A stretch of DNA of 64,000 bases from Lentiprolixibacter aurantiacus (GTDB lineage Bacteria > Bacteroidota > Bacteroidia > Flavobacteriales > Flavobacteriaceae), in contig NZ_JAPFQP010000002.1 in NCBI RefSeq assembly GCF_026241225.1, forward strand, positions 124,001 to 188,000. Reading direction: 5' to 3'. Positions within the stretch are counted from its first letter, which is position 1, and every line of letters starts with the position of its first letter. This document shows positions 1 to 8,785 of this stretch, piece by piece. The notes beneath the pieces are model-generated. The model did no database searches and had not been told where the DNA came from. It worked only from the letters and a program-made list of their open reading frames with translations. Both the position numbers and the translations under genes were made by a program.

Positions 1-1
1 C

Positions 2-787
2 GACCACTACGCCCATGTTTACAATTACGAGGGCGGAGGAGTGAGCTTTAACAGCGGGGTTTCCTGTAAACTGATTGAGGGTCAACGGGGTATGATTACC
101 GCCACCCAGGTAGAGAAGGCAATCAATCCACCGGATTTTTATCACAGCCCGTTAACCCGACTGGTATGCATTGAGAATACTACAAACAAAGGAGGAGGCG
201 CTTGCTGGGATTTTGAAGAACTCAAGCGAATAAGGAAAGTGTGTGATGCTCACGGGCTTTCCTATCACCTGGACGGTGCCAGATTGTGGAATGCCATGGT
301 GGCCAAAGGGGAAACTGCAGAGCAGTATGGTAGAATGTTTGATACCATAAGCGTTTGTCTCAGTAAGGGATTGGGATGCCCGGTTGGTTCACTGTTAATT
401 GGTGATCGGGAGCATATTGATAAAGCCCTTCGGGTAAGAAAGATCCTGGGAGGGGGCATGAGGCAGGTCGGTTACCTGGCTGCTGCAGGTTTATATGCTC
501 TTAGGAATAACATCGAAAGGCTGGTGGAAGATCACAATAAGGCCAGTGAGATAGGGCAAACCCTTTCAAAATTGGAATTTGTAAAAAAAGTGGAGCCGAT
601 AGAAACAAACATTATAATCTTTGAGGTTGAAGAGAAAATAATAACAGCTGAATTATTCACCGAAACCCTGAAGAAAAACAATATTCATATTATCAGTATG
701 GGGCAGGGCAAATTACGTATGGTAACGCATCTGGACTATACAGGCGCCATGCATAAAGAGCTCTTAAAAAGGCTAACGTCCTTATAA
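2..787 (+). CDS. ltaE: Low-specificity L-threonine aldolase, 5'-truncated by window edge
   Basis: PLP-dependent enzyme cleaving L-threonine or L-allo-threonine to glycine and acetaldehyde; cytoplasmic. The reading frame is open from base 2, so the GTG at 41 is internal and the true start lies left of the window. Family signs: the aspartate of HLDGARLWNA, which pairs with the PLP pyridine nitrogen, and the Schiff-base lysine in LSKGLGCPVGS. About 261 residues are present of a usual 330-350, so roughly the first quarter is missing. The 3' end overlaps the convergent YegP-like gene by 6 bases. The family is secure; substrate stereospecificity cannot be read from sequence. Confidence 0.9.
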   Translation, partial: DHYAHVYNYEGGGVSFNSGVSCKLIEGQRGMITATQVEKAINPPDFYHSPLTRLVCIENTTNKGGGACWDFEELKRIRKVCDAHGLSYHLDGARLWNAMVAKGETAEQYGRMFDTISVCLSKGLGCPVGSLLIGDREHIDKALRVRKILGGGMRQVGYLAAAGLYALRNNIERLVEDHNKASEIGQTLSKLEFVKKVEPIETNIIIFEVEEKIITAELFTETLKKNNIHIISMGQGKLRMVTHLDYTGAMHKELLKRLTSL

Positions 788-1105
788 AATTTCATCCTCA
801 GGAATGTCCTGTATGCGTTTTAACAGGTGTTTTATCCCGTTCTCCATACCTGCCTCGGATGAGAAAAGTCCGCTTTTTCCGACGATCTTCCCCTGTTTAT
901 CCCTCAAGCTGAACAAGAATTTTCCGTTGTAGTTGGTCTTTCGTTCTACACGAATGGATCTTTCCGATGCAGGAATTAAGCGTCTCAGGGATTCACGGGC
1001 TTCCTTTTCGCTTTTGTAATCCACACTATTCAGGAGGGTTCGGCCCTGCATGGTTTTTAGCAGGAAGCGGTAAGTGTTTTCTTTTTCTTTTCGGATTTCG
1101 TACAT
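782..1105 (-). CDS. YegP-like DUF1508 protein
   Basis: Small 107-residue protein with two copies of the DUF1508 (YegP) unit. The first (residues 1-45) has YEIRKEKENTYRFLLK then Y-K-S-E-K-E-A; the second (about 58-100) has KFLFSLRDKQGKIV then F-S-S-E-A-G. This two-repeat layout and length match the E. coli YegP type, whose biochemical role is not established. It lies 27 bases downstream of ybaB on the same strand, so the two are probably cotranscribed. No signal peptide or membrane segment is visible, so it should be cytoplasmic. Confidence 0.8.
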   Translation of the reverse strand: MYEIRKEKENTYRFLLKTMQGRTLLNSVDYKSEKEARESLRRLIPASERSIRVERKTNYNGKFLFSLRDKQGKIVGKSGLFSSEAGMENGIKHLLKRIQDIPEDEIL

Positions 1106-1132
1106 CTCTAAAAGTTGCGCAATGCGAGCAAT

Positions 1133-1459
1133 TTATTTAAGAAAGGCATCCATGCCAGGTATATTAGGCATTCCTTCCTTGGCAACCGCAGCCAGTTCTT
1201 GTTCGTGGATCTGAGTGGCTTTATCAATGGCCTTATTCAGAGTGAGAACCAGATAATCCTCGAGTTGTTCCTTATCGGCAAGGAGTTGGTCGTCAATTTC
1301 AATTGCCTTGATCGTCCTGTTTGCGGTTAAAGTGACAGAAAGGAGTCCATCTGAGGAAGCTTCCTGAATGCTTACGGAATTCAACCTCTCCTTTGTAGCT
1401 TTTACTTTTTCCTGGGTTTCTTTTAGTTTACCCATCATGCCCATCAAATCTCCAAACAT
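1133..1459 (-). CDS. ybaB: YbaB/EbfC nucleoid-associated protein
   Basis: 108-residue DNA-binding nucleoid-associated protein of the YbaB/EbfC family; homologues form tweezer-like dimers on DNA. Visible are the Met-rich start [12 protein letters not shown], the amphipathic helix ([16 protein letters not shown]) and the later [11 protein letters not shown] helix followed by NKAIDKA. Length is typical. It is the first gene of a probable two-gene unit with the YegP-like gene and is divergent from the prolyl oligopeptidase gene, 55 bases away. In many bacteria ybaB sits beside recR or dnaX; here it does not. Confidence 0.9.
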   Translation of the reverse strand: MFGDLMGMMGKLKETQEKVKATKERLNSVSIQEASSDGLLSVTLTANRTIKAIEIDDQLLADKEQLEDYLVLTLNKAIDKATQIHEQELAAVAKEGMPNIPGMDAFLK

Positions 1460-1514
1460 ATTATTGTGATTTAGTTGAACCCAAATTTACTAATTTGTTG
1501 CTCAAATGTAAATC

Positions 1515-3653
1515 ATGCGATCAACTCTGAAATTCGTTTCCATATTGGCATTAAGTAGTATTTTAGCCGCCGCATGTCAAAATCATAAAGGTAACCAAAT
1601 GGCCAGTACGCCTCCTAAAGCAAAAAAAGTAGAGAAAGCACTTACTATTCACGGAGACACCCGTATTGATCCTTATTACTGGTTAAACGAACGGGAAAAT
1701 CCTGAAGTTATAGCATACCTGGAACAGGAAAATGCTTATTACCAGGCGGCTACGGCCCACACAAAGGAGTTTCAGCAGCTGCTTTTTGATGAAATGAAAT
1801 CCCGTATAAAGGAAGATGATTCCTCTGTTCCTTACAGACTGAACAATTACTGGTATGCTACACGATATGAAAAGGGCAGGGAATACCCTGTTTACACCCG
1901 AAGGGCCGGTTCATTGGATGCGCAGGAGGAGATCATGTTTGATTGCAATGTGCTTGCCGAAGACCAGGAATACTTTAACCTAAGGGGTATTTCCATAAGC
2001 CCGGACAACACATATGCAGCTTTTGGTATAGATACAGTTTCAAGAAGGCAGTATCAGATTCAGGTCAAAAACCTGAAAACTGGTGAGGTTTATGAAGACA
2101 AGATAGAGAATACAACCGGAACGTCTGTATGGGCCAATGACAACAAGACCCTCTTTTATGTGAAAAAAGATCCGGTTACACTTCGTTCGGAAAAGGTCTA
2201 TAAGCATATTCTTGGAACTCCTGCCGAACAGGATGAACTGGTGTATCACGAAAAGGACGCAACGTTTAACATATATGTTTACAAGTCCAAATCACGGGAT
2301 TACATTATCATTGGTGCTAACAGTACCATGACTTCAGAATACCGTTTCCTCAGAGCGGATGATCCCAACGGAACTTTCCAGGTGTTCTCCCCAAGGGAAC
2401 GTGGACTTGAATATTCGATTTACCATTTTGGAGACCATTTTTACCTGCTGACCAATAAGGATGGAGCTACCAATTTCAAATTGATGAAGACGGGCACAGA
2501 CAAAACAAATTCGGAACATTGGCAGGAGTTCATACCGCATCGTGAGGATGTGCTTTTGGAGGACCTTGAAATTTTTAGCGATTACTATGTACTGGCCGAA
2601 AGAAACAATGGGCTAACCCACCTGAAGATCAACAGGTGGGATGGTGGTGAGGCTTATGAGATCCCCTTTACAAGTGAAACCTTTATTGCTTATCCCTATG
2701 TAAACCCCGACTATGATTCCAAAAAGTTCAGGTACGTTTACAATTCGCTTTCTTCCCCATACGCTATAATTGATTTTGATATGGAAGACCGCACTCAGGA
2801 AGTCCTTAAGGAACAGGAAGTACTGGGTGGAAAATTCAACAAAAAGAACTACAAAACAGAACGTGTCTGGGCCAAAGCCAGGGATGGCAGGGAAATTCCC
2901 ATATCCTTGATTTACCACAAAGACACTCCCCTCGATGGAAGCAGTCCGCTTTTTCAATACGGATATGGTTCCTATGGGAGTACCTCGGACCCTTACTTTT
3001 CTTCTATCCGACTTAGTTTACTGGATCGCGGGTTTATTTATGCCATAGCTCATGTGCGGGGAGGGGAATACCTGGGCAGACCCTGGTATGAGGACGGAAG
3101 GTTGTTCAACAAGAAGAATACCTTTACTGATTTTATCGATTGCTCCACATACCTAATAAATACCCGTTATACTTCACCGGAACATTTGTATGCCTATGGT
3201 GGATCGGCGGGAGGTCTGCTTATGGGTGCCATAGTAAATATGGAGCCAGACTTATATAATGGGGTTATTGCTGCTGTGCCCTTTGTGGATGTGGTTACCA
3301 CCATGCTGGATGATTCCATTCCGCTTACTACCGGGGAATACGATGAGTGGGGAGACCCCAATGATCCTGAGTACTACAAGTACATGAAATCTTACTCTCC
3401 CTATGATAACGTAAAAGCCCAGTCTTATCCCCATTTATTGGTGACCACAGGCCTGCACGATTCGCAGGTACAGTATTGGGAACCCGCTAAATGGGTAGCC
3501 AAACTGCGAGAATACAAAACAGACGACAATCAGCTTTATCTGGATACTAACATGGATGCCGGTCACGGAGGCGCTTCAGGTCGTTTTGAAGCCCTGAAGG
3601 AAACCGCCAAAGAGTTCGCTTTTCTGCTGGATTTGGAGGGAAAAATTCCCTAA
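1515..3653 (+). CDS. Prolyl oligopeptidase-family peptidase (S9A, protease II-like), lipoprotein
   Basis: Serine peptidase of the prolyl oligopeptidase / oligopeptidase B family, 712 residues. An N-terminal signal ends in a lipobox (L-A-A-A-C, Cys21), so it is probably a periplasmic or outer-membrane lipoprotein that trims short peptides. A beta-propeller of about 400 residues precedes the alpha/beta hydrolase domain. The catalytic triad reads as Ser564 in G-G-S-A-G-G, Asp649 in GLHDSQV and His684 in DAGHGG. The stretch TTGEYDEWGDPN is typical of oligopeptidase B relatives. Cleavage preference (after Pro or after basic residues) cannot be decided by eye. Confidence 0.92.
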   Translation: MRSTLKFVSILALSSILAAACQNHKGNQMASTPPKAKKVEKALTIHGDTRIDPYYWLNERENPEVIAYLEQENAYYQAATAHTKEFQQLLFDEMKSRIKEDDSSVPYRLNNYWYATRYEKGREYPVYTRRAGSLDAQEEIMFDCNVLAEDQEYFNLRGISISPDNTYAAFGIDTVSRRQYQIQVKNLKTGEVYEDKIENTTGTSVWANDNKTLFYVKKDPVTLRSEKVYKHILGTPAEQDELVYHEKDATFNIYVYKSKSRDYIIIGANSTMTSEYRFLRADDPNGTFQVFSPRERGLEYSIYHFGDHFYLLTNKDGATNFKLMKTGTDKTNSEHWQEFIPHREDVLLEDLEIFSDYYVLAERNNGLTHLKINRWDGGEAYEIPFTSETFIAYPYVNPDYDSKKFRYVYNSLSSPYAIIDFDMEDRTQEVLKEQEVLGGKFNKKNYKTERVWAKARDGREIPISLIYHKDTPLDGSSPLFQYGYGSYGSTSDPYFSSIRLSLLDRGFIYAIAHVRGGEYLGRPWYEDGRLFNKKNTFTDFIDCSTYLINTRYTSPEHLYAYGGSAGGLLMGAIVNMEPDLYNGVIAAVPFVDVVTTMLDDSIPLTTGEYDEWGDPNDPEYYKYMKSYSPYDNVKAQSYPHLLVTTGLHDSQVQYWEPAKWVAKLREYKTDDNQLYLDTNMDAGHGGASGRFEALKETAKEFAFLLDLEGKIP

Positions 3654-3665
3654 ATAAAAAAAGTG

Positions 3666-3673
3666 TAATTTTG
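3666..3673 (+). promoter_or_regulatory. Putative Bacteroidota -7 element upstream of the cysteate synthase-like gene
   Basis: TAATTTTG matches TAnnTTTG, the -7 element used by the Bacteroidota primary sigma factor. It lies 47 bases before the next start codon and just after the S9 peptidase stop. No well-spaced upstream TTTG is visible. Confidence 0.4.
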
Positions 3674-3720
3674 TCCCCACAACCAGAGTACAATAGAATT
3701 GCATAATCTAACCAAGATAT

Positions 3721-4761
3721 ATGGCAAAATCGATTCAAGCGTACGATAACATCCTGCAACTTGTAGGGAATACTCCGCTTATCAGACTTAACGATATAGT
3801 TTCCAACTTTGATGGTAACTTTTACGCTAAAGTAGAAGGATTTAACCCCGGGCATTCTGCCAAGGACCGCATCGCTGTTCATATAGTTGAAGAGGCAGAG
3901 CGCAAAGGCATCCTAAAGAAGGGGAGTACAGTTATAGAAACTACATCAGGGAATACAGGGTTTAGCCTGGCTATGGTATGTATGATCAAGGGATATGATT
4001 GTATCCTGGCCGTAAGTTCCAAGTCTTCTAATGATAAGATAGACATGCTCCGTTCCATGGGGGCAAAGGTGTATGTTTGTCCTGCTCACGTGAGTGCAGA
4101 CGATCCGAGGTCCTACTACGAGGTGGCCAAACAGCTGCACCGGGAGATCGAAGGCTCTATCTATATCAATCAATACTTCAACGATCTCAACATTGAAGCC
4201 CATTACAGGACTACAGGACCAGAAATCTGGGAGCAGACCAATGGTTTGATCACTCATTTGGTGGCTTGTAGTGGCACAGGAGGTACCATTTCCGGAACAG
4301 CCCGATATCTTAAAGAGCAAAACCCGGATATTAATGTTATCGGAGTAGATGCCTATGGTTCTGTTTTGAAGAAATACCACGAAACCAGGGAGTTCGACCA
4401 TAATGAGATATATCCATACCGGATCGAAGGCCTGGGTAAGAATCTGATACCAACCGCAACGGATTTCGACATTATTGATTCTTTTATAAAAGTAACCGAT
4501 GAAGAGAGTGCCCATACAGCGCGTGAAATTTCCCATAAAGAGGGAATTTTTGTGGGCTATACAAGTGGCGCGGTTATGCAGGCTGTAAAGCAGCTAGACG
4601 CCATGGACACTTTCACAGCAGACAGTAATGTGGTTCTGATATTTCCCGATCACGGCTCCCGCTATATGAGCAAGATTTACAGCGACAAATGGATGGAAGA
4701 TCAGGGCTTCTTCGACAAGCAAAAGGCTGCGGAGGTCAAACCTGTTGAAGTAATACGCTGA
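3721..4761 (+). CDS. PLP-dependent cysteine-synthase-fold enzyme; probable cysteate synthase (CapA-like)
   Basis: Fold-type II PLP enzyme of the cysteine synthase / cystathionine beta-synthase group, 346 residues. Visible are the Schiff-base lysine Lys48 in H-S-A-K-D-R, the substrate loop TSGNTG (75-80) and the phosphate-binding loop SGTGGT (184-189). By sequence alone it could be CysK, CysM or a CBS-like enzyme. The next gene encodes an alpha-oxoamine synthase of the serine palmitoyltransferase group. In sulfonolipid-making Bacteroidota such a pair is known: CapA makes cysteate from O-phosphoserine and sulfite, and CapB condenses it with fatty acyl-CoA. I therefore infer cysteate synthase. 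The fold assignment is certain; the substrate is inference from context. Confidence 0.75.
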   Translation: MAKSIQAYDNILQLVGNTPLIRLNDIVSNFDGNFYAKVEGFNPGHSAKDRIAVHIVEEAERKGILKKGSTVIETTSGNTGFSLAMVCMIKGYDCILAVSSKSSNDKIDMLRSMGAKVYVCPAHVSADDPRSYYEVAKQLHREIEGSIYINQYFNDLNIEAHYRTTGPEIWEQTNGLITHLVACSGTGGTISGTARYLKEQNPDINVIGVDAYGSVLKKYHETREFDHNEIYPYRIEGLGKNLIPTATDFDIIDSFIKVTDEESAHTAREISHKEGIFVGYTSGAVMQAVKQLDAMDTFTADSNVVLIFPDHGSRYMSKIYSDKWMEDQGFFDKQKAAEVKPVEVIR

Positions 4762-4803
4762 CCAACAGTATCCTAAACAATTTTTCTACCTTCAAATCAG
4801 CTT

Positions 4804-4820
4804 AATCCCTGTTAGGGATT
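4804..4820. repeat. Perfect inverted repeat between the two sulfonolipid-candidate genes
   Basis: AATCCCT-GTT-AGGGATT forms a perfect 7-bp stem with a 3-base loop. It lies 42 bases after the upstream stop and 64 bases before the next start. No T-run follows on either strand, so an intrinsic terminator is unlikely; an operator or attenuating hairpin is possible. Confidence 0.45.
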
Positions 4821-4856
4821 GGCTAAATATTATTATGAATCCTAGGCAAAATTCTA

Positions 4857-4864
4857 TATTTTTG
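4857..4864 (+). promoter_or_regulatory. Putative -7 element of the alpha-oxoamine synthase gene
   Basis: TATTTTTG matches TAnnTTTG and is followed by C, placing a start of transcription near 4871 and a leader of about 14 bases. This suggests the gene can be transcribed separately from the upstream PLP enzyme gene. Confidence 0.45.
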
Positions 4865-4884
4865 CACCCATCAAACTAGGCTGA

Positions 4885-6144
4885 ATGAGAGATTTATTTG
4901 ACAGGATTATTGAGAATAAAGGTCCTTTGGGCCGATGGGCCTCACAGGCAGAAGGATACTTTGTTTTCCCAAAGCTGGAAGGGCCAATCAGCAACCGTAT
5001 GAAGTTCCAGGGAAAAGATGTGATTACCTGGAGTATAAATGATTATCTGGGATTGGCAAACCTGCCTGAAATCAAAAAGGTAGATGGAGAAGCAGCCATG
5101 GAATACGGTGCTGCTTATCCCATGGGAGCTCGTATGATGAGCGGTCATACCGATTACCACGAAAAATTGGAGCAGGAGCTGGCTAAGTTTGTCAATAAGG
5201 AAGCAGCCTATTTGCTGAATTTCGGATATCAGGGAATTATGTCTGCTGTGGATGCCCTTGTCTCCAAAGATGATATCATAGTTTACGACGTTGATTCCCA
5301 CGCATGTATTATTGATGGTGTTCGCTTGCATATGGGTAAGCGCTTTACCTTTAAGCACAATGACATTGACAGCCTGAGAAAGAACCTGGAACGCGCCACC
5401 AAATTAGCGGAACAAACCGGAGGTGGCATACTGGTTATTTCCGAAGGTGTTTTCGGAATGCGTGGAGAACAAGGAAAACTCAAGGAAATTGCCGCCCTAA
5501 AAAAGGAATTTAATTTCCGCCTTCTTGTTGACGATGCTCATGGGTTTGGTACTTTGGGCAAGACAGGTGCTGGCGCCGGGGAAGAACAGGGGGTACAGGA
5601 CGATATCGATGTGTACTTCGCCACTTTTGCCAAGTCTATGGCGGGAATTGGTGCTTTCCTTGCAGCAGATAAAGAAATTATTGACTACCTCAAATACAAC
5701 CTGAGGTCCCAGATGTTTGCCAAGTCATTGCCAATGATTTATGTGAAGGGAGCCCTCAAGAGACTTGAGATGCTCCGCACCAGGCCTGAACTCAAGGCGA
5801 AGTTGTGGGAAAATGTAAACGCCCTTCAAAATGGTCTTAAGGAAAGAGGTTTTGATATTGGCAACACTTCAAGCTGCGTTACACCGGTCTACCTGAATGG
5901 AAGTATCCCGGAGGCCATGGCTTTGGTTAAAGACTTAAGGGAAAACTTCGGAATATTCTGCTCAATTGTAGTATATCCTGTGATTCCTAAAGGGCTTATA
6001 CTACTGAGGATGATACCTACCGCCACGCACACCATGGAAGACATTGCCGAGACTCTCGAGGCCTTCTCCTCAATACGGGAGCGCCTGCAGAAAGGGGTTT
6101 ACAAGCGTTTGTCTGCTGCTGTAGCTGCAGCAATGGGAGAATAA
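4885..6144 (+). CDS. Alpha-oxoamine synthase; probable cysteate C-acyltransferase (CapB-like) or serine palmitoyltransferase
   Basis: Fold-type I PLP enzyme of the alpha-oxoamine synthase family (BioF, KBL, SPT), 419 residues, full length. The Schiff-base lysine is Lys250 in TFAKSMAG; Asp217 and His219 lie in D-D-A-H-G-F-G, and His139 in D-S-H-A stacks on the cofactor. It decarboxylatively joins an amino acid to an acyl thioester. The stretches GYQGIMSAVDAL and FCSIVVYPVIPKG are like Bacteroidota sphingolipid/sulfonolipid enzymes rather than BioF. With a cysteine-synthase-fold gene 124 bases upstream, cysteate is the likelier amino acid, giving 3-ketocapnine; serine palmitoyltransferase is the main alternative. 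Its stop is 2 bases from the end of the convergent GNAT gene. Confidence 0.8.
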   Translation: MRDLFDRIIENKGPLGRWASQAEGYFVFPKLEGPISNRMKFQGKDVITWSINDYLGLANLPEIKKVDGEAAMEYGAAYPMGARMMSGHTDYHEKLEQELAKFVNKEAAYLLNFGYQGIMSAVDALVSKDDIIVYDVDSHACIIDGVRLHMGKRFTFKHNDIDSLRKNLERATKLAEQTGGGILVISEGVFGMRGEQGKLKEIAALKKEFNFRLLVDDAHGFGTLGKTGAGAGEEQGVQDDIDVYFATFAKSMAGIGAFLAADKEIIDYLKYNLRSQMFAKSLPMIYVKGALKRLEMLRTRPELKAKLWENVNALQNGLKERGFDIGNTSSCVTPVYLNGSIPEAMALVKDLRENFGIFCSIVVYPVIPKGLILLRMIPTATHTMEDIAETLEAFSSIRERLQKGVYKRLSAAVAAAMGE

Positions 6145-6146
6145 TT

Positions 6147-7265
6147 TCAGAGTTCTTTACGGTAGGTCCGTCGCTTCTTATAGATAACCGGGTCAAAATT
6201 CTTCCAAATCAAACGAGTAGCGATATTATCCTCTAACTCTGGCGTACGGTAACAGTACTCTATGCCTTTAGGCTCAAAGGTATCGTAGAACTCATTAAAG
6301 ATTATAGCTGTAACCCCTTTTCTCTGGTAATCAGGATGGATACCGATCAGGTAAAAAATCATATCCTTGCTGTGGTTACGTGCTCTAAGTAAATGTATAA
6401 GCCCAAATGGAAATAACTTTCCCCTGGCCTTTTGAAGTGCTTTGGAATAGGATGGCATCACAATTGCAAAGGCCACTAGTTCATCGGATTCATTTACTAC
6501 AAATTTGATGTATTCCGGATTGATAAAACTGAGATACTTCTTCTTGAAATACTCCCGCTGCAGGTCTGAAACGGGTACAAAGGAAGACAGCGCAGCATAG
6601 CTTTCATTGAAAAGCTCAAACATTTTATCCGTCCAGGGCATAATTTCCTCTGTCTTGGTAAAGTTCAAAGCTTTCAAACCATAACGTTTTTTTATCAAAA
6701 CATTCGCTTTTCGAAACGTCTTGGGATCGGCGTTTCTGAAAGGAAATTTATTTTCATGGTATGTTTTTTCAGTTACGAAGCCCAACCTTTCATAGTGTTC
6801 CTTATAATATGGATGATTGTACCAGGTAACCATGGTTCCAATATGGTCAAATCCTTCAATCAGCACTCCCACTTTATCCAGGTTGGAAAAGCCTACAGGG
6901 CCTTCCACATATTCCAGCTGCTGCGACTTGCCTATCTCAATAACCTTTCCTATCAGGGCTTCTGACACCTCTGTATCGTCCACAAAGTCGAACCAGCCAA
7001 AGCGCATTTTCCGGATTTTCTGCTGATTTATTTCTATCCAGTTGATAATAGCCGCAATGCGCCCGACTATTTTGCCTTCTTTATAGGCCAGAAAAAACCA
7101 GGCATCAGCGTCATTGAAGATGGGGTTGACCTTTTTATTAAAGGTGTCCATCTCTTCTTTGATAATGGGAGGGACCCAATACGGGGAGTTTTTGTATAGC
7201 GCAAACGGAAATTTGACAAACTTTTTTAGTCCGCTTTTGGACTGCACTTCCTTTAGAGTAACCAT
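6147..7265 (-). CDS. Twin-GNAT-fold acyltransferase-like protein
   Basis: 372-residue cytoplasmic protein that appears to hold two GNAT-type halves. The N-terminal half (about 57-165) has AWFFLAYKEGKIVGRIAAI; the C-terminal half (about 253-355) has a matching strand IKFVVNESDELVAFAIVM and an acyl-CoA-binding loop at 309-317 (I-H-P-D-Y-Q-R-K-G). Substrate is unknown. It is convergent with the sphingolipid/sulfonolipid-type synthase gene. The bacterial ceramide synthase described in Caulobacter belongs to the broad acyl-CoA N-acyltransferase superfamily, so an N-acyltransferase acting on capnine is a reasonable guess, but no residue here proves it. Confidence 0.6.
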   Translation of the reverse strand: MVTLKEVQSKSGLKKFVKFPFALYKNSPYWVPPIIKEEMDTFNKKVNPIFNDADAWFFLAYKEGKIVGRIAAIINWIEINQQKIRKMRFGWFDFVDDTEVSEALIGKVIEIGKSQQLEYVEGPVGFSNLDKVGVLIEGFDHIGTMVTWYNHPYYKEHYERLGFVTEKTYHENKFPFRNADPKTFRKANVLIKKRYGLKALNFTKTEEIMPWTDKMFELFNESYAALSSFVPVSDLQREYFKKKYLSFINPEYIKFVVNESDELVAFAIVMPSYSKALQKARGKLFPFGLIHLLRARNHSKDMIFYLIGIHPDYQRKGVTAIIFNEFYDTFEPKGIEYCYRTPELEDNIATRLIWKNFDPVIYKKRRTYRKEL

Positions 7266-7361
7266 ACTTCCAATTTAGTACAGCCAATATCCGCAATATT
7301 TGGCAATACTAAAAATGACAGGACAATTTAAAGGTTAGCTGTTTTTTCTACCTGAAAGGTC

Positions 7362-8417
7362 TTAGCTGTCGCCATTTCGTTTGAGTTTTCGCAATTGCCT
7401 TTTGCTGGGACTTAAATCCACATCTTCTGCGCCTGTTTTCCTGCCTTTCTTTTTGGCCTTCCGATTTTTCTTATTGGGGTTCTTCCTGAAAAGTCCGCCC
7501 TTGCTTAGAGCCTTTTGTTCCTGAATAGGCTTAAGGTCCTGATGGTAATCCAAACGGTAGGAAACCCCTGTTGTAAAAAAAATGCGACTGGGGGAATTCT
7601 TAAAGTTGGCACCCAGGCTGAAATCTGCCTGGAAGTATTCTCCGAAGAGGTGGGCTATACCGCTTCGTAACAGCAAATCTGAATAACGATCCGAATCTAT
7701 ACCCTGGTTTTCAACAAACACACTCCATTTAGGATTTCTAAATGCATGGGAAACTGAAATTACGTAGCTGAGCTCTGGAAAATCAGTGCCTATACGGTCA
7801 TAGGCTATATTGGTAATAAGCACCATACGTGGTGTTAGTCTGCTTTGTGTGGCTACCATGGCCCTGGGTGAAACTACCGGATCTCCTGGATAAAAAGGAT
7901 TGTCGCCCAGGGTAAAGTTTGCCCCACCGTAAATGGAAATGGCAGGAAGGAGATTTCGAAACTGGAATTTGTTGTTAGCCCTCCAGCTGTACAAATTGGG
8001 TTTATTTCGCTCCGGATCTTTGAAGGGGTCAAAAATGAGGAATTTAAGTCCCAGTCGGTTCTGGGCAAAATCAGTCCTTGACTCCTCAAGTCCGAAATTC
8101 TCAAAAGTTATGTTCTGATTCTGGAAGGTACCCTCCCAGATAACCTCCAGTTGTTCCAGAAAGAAACCGTAGCGCAAGGCAAGGTCTGCACCAAAAATAC
8201 CGGAGGTTGTATTTAGTCCGCTGTGATCCTGTTTTTCGTATGCCAGTCCCAATTCGGCCTGTATAACATCCTTTCCAACTGCATAGGCACTGACAGAAAA
8301 GCCCGGGCGGTTAGAATTGATAACATCTGTGTATTGTGAACTTACCGTAAGGGGGGCAATGCAAAGCAAAAACCCTGTTAGCCATAATGATGGCTTCAGC
8401 AAAGACGGTCGACCCAT
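7362..8417 (-). CDS. Outer-membrane transporter-like beta-barrel (MetA-pathway/PF13557-like)
   Basis: 351-residue exported protein with a signal peptide ending near SSQ (residues 26-28). After it comes an N-S-N-R-P-G-F-S motif, typical of the transporter / phenol MetA family of Bacteroidota outer-membrane barrels. The rest alternates polar and hydrophobic strands as expected for a barrel, to about residue 285. The last 60 residues are unusual, strongly basic and probably disordered (NPNKKNRKAKKKGRKTG). Function is unknown; the family name should not be taken as evidence of phenol metabolism. It is divergent from the DUF4834 gene. Confidence 0.65.
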   Translation of the reverse strand: MGRPSLLKPSLWLTGFLLCIAPLTVSSQYTDVINSNRPGFSVSAYAVGKDVIQAELGLAYEKQDHSGLNTTSGIFGADLALRYGFFLEQLEVIWEGTFQNQNITFENFGLEESRTDFAQNRLGLKFLIFDPFKDPERNKPNLYSWRANNKFQFRNLLPAISIYGGANFTLGDNPFYPGDPVVSPRAMVATQSRLTPRMVLITNIAYDRIGTDFPELSYVISVSHAFRNPKWSVFVENQGIDSDRYSDLLLRSGIAHLFGEYFQADFSLGANFKNSPSRIFFTTGVSYRLDYHQDLKPIQEQKALSKGGLFRKNPNKKNRKAKKKGRKTGAEDVDLSPSKRQLRKLKRNGDS

Positions 8418-8475
8418 AAATAGCGATTTAGTATATTTTTATGACATTTATTCTGCTATTACAACGTCGGAATTG

Positions 8476-8483
8476 TACTTTTG
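8476..8483 (+). promoter_or_regulatory. Putative -7 element of the DUF4834 gene
   Basis: TACTTTTG matches TAnnTTTG. It sits 20 bases before the ATG at 8504 and downstream of the alternative in-frame start at 8441, so it favours the shorter gene model. Confidence 0.45.
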
Positions 8484-8503
8484 ATATAATATCGCAGCAG
8501 ATT

Positions 8504-8764
8504 ATGACATTTTTGAAGGTACTTTTCTTCGTTTTATTATTTTACTACCTGCTAAGGCTGCTCGGTCGCTGGTTCGCTCCCAAGCTTTTTCAGTATGCCG
8601 TAAAGAAGACGGAACAAAGGTTTCAACAGCAGTACGGACAATACCAGTCGCACCGTGAACCGGAGGCACCGGAGGGTGAAGTAAGCATCTCCAAATCACC
8701 CGGTACACGAAAAAAAAACCAGGAATCTCTCGGAGAATACATAGATTACGAGGAAATCGATTAA
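8504..8764 (+). CDS. DUF4834-like small membrane protein
   Basis: 86-residue protein with one N-terminal membrane helix (VLFFVLLFYYLLRLLG) followed by RWFAPKLFQY and a polar, Gln-rich then acidic tail ending in GEYIDYEEID. This layout matches the DUF4834 family found next to the YfhO gene in flavobacteria. An in-frame ATG at 8441 would add 21 residues, but that extension is not membrane-like and a promoter element lies inside it, so 8504 was chosen. It stands 21 bases before the YfhO-like gene and probably begins that operon. Function is not known. Confidence 0.7.
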   Translation: MTFLKVLFFVLLFYYLLRLLGRWFAPKLFQYAVKKTEQRFQQQYGQYQSHREPEAPEGEVSISKSPGTRKKNQESLGEYIDYEEID

Positions 8765-8785
8765 ATTGTATCGTATTCGCTGCCT

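Noticed and set aside
3636..3653. Hairpin GGGAA/TTCCC at the end of the S9 peptidase gene
   Set aside because: Only a 5-bp stem and no T-run follows, so it is not a convincing terminator.
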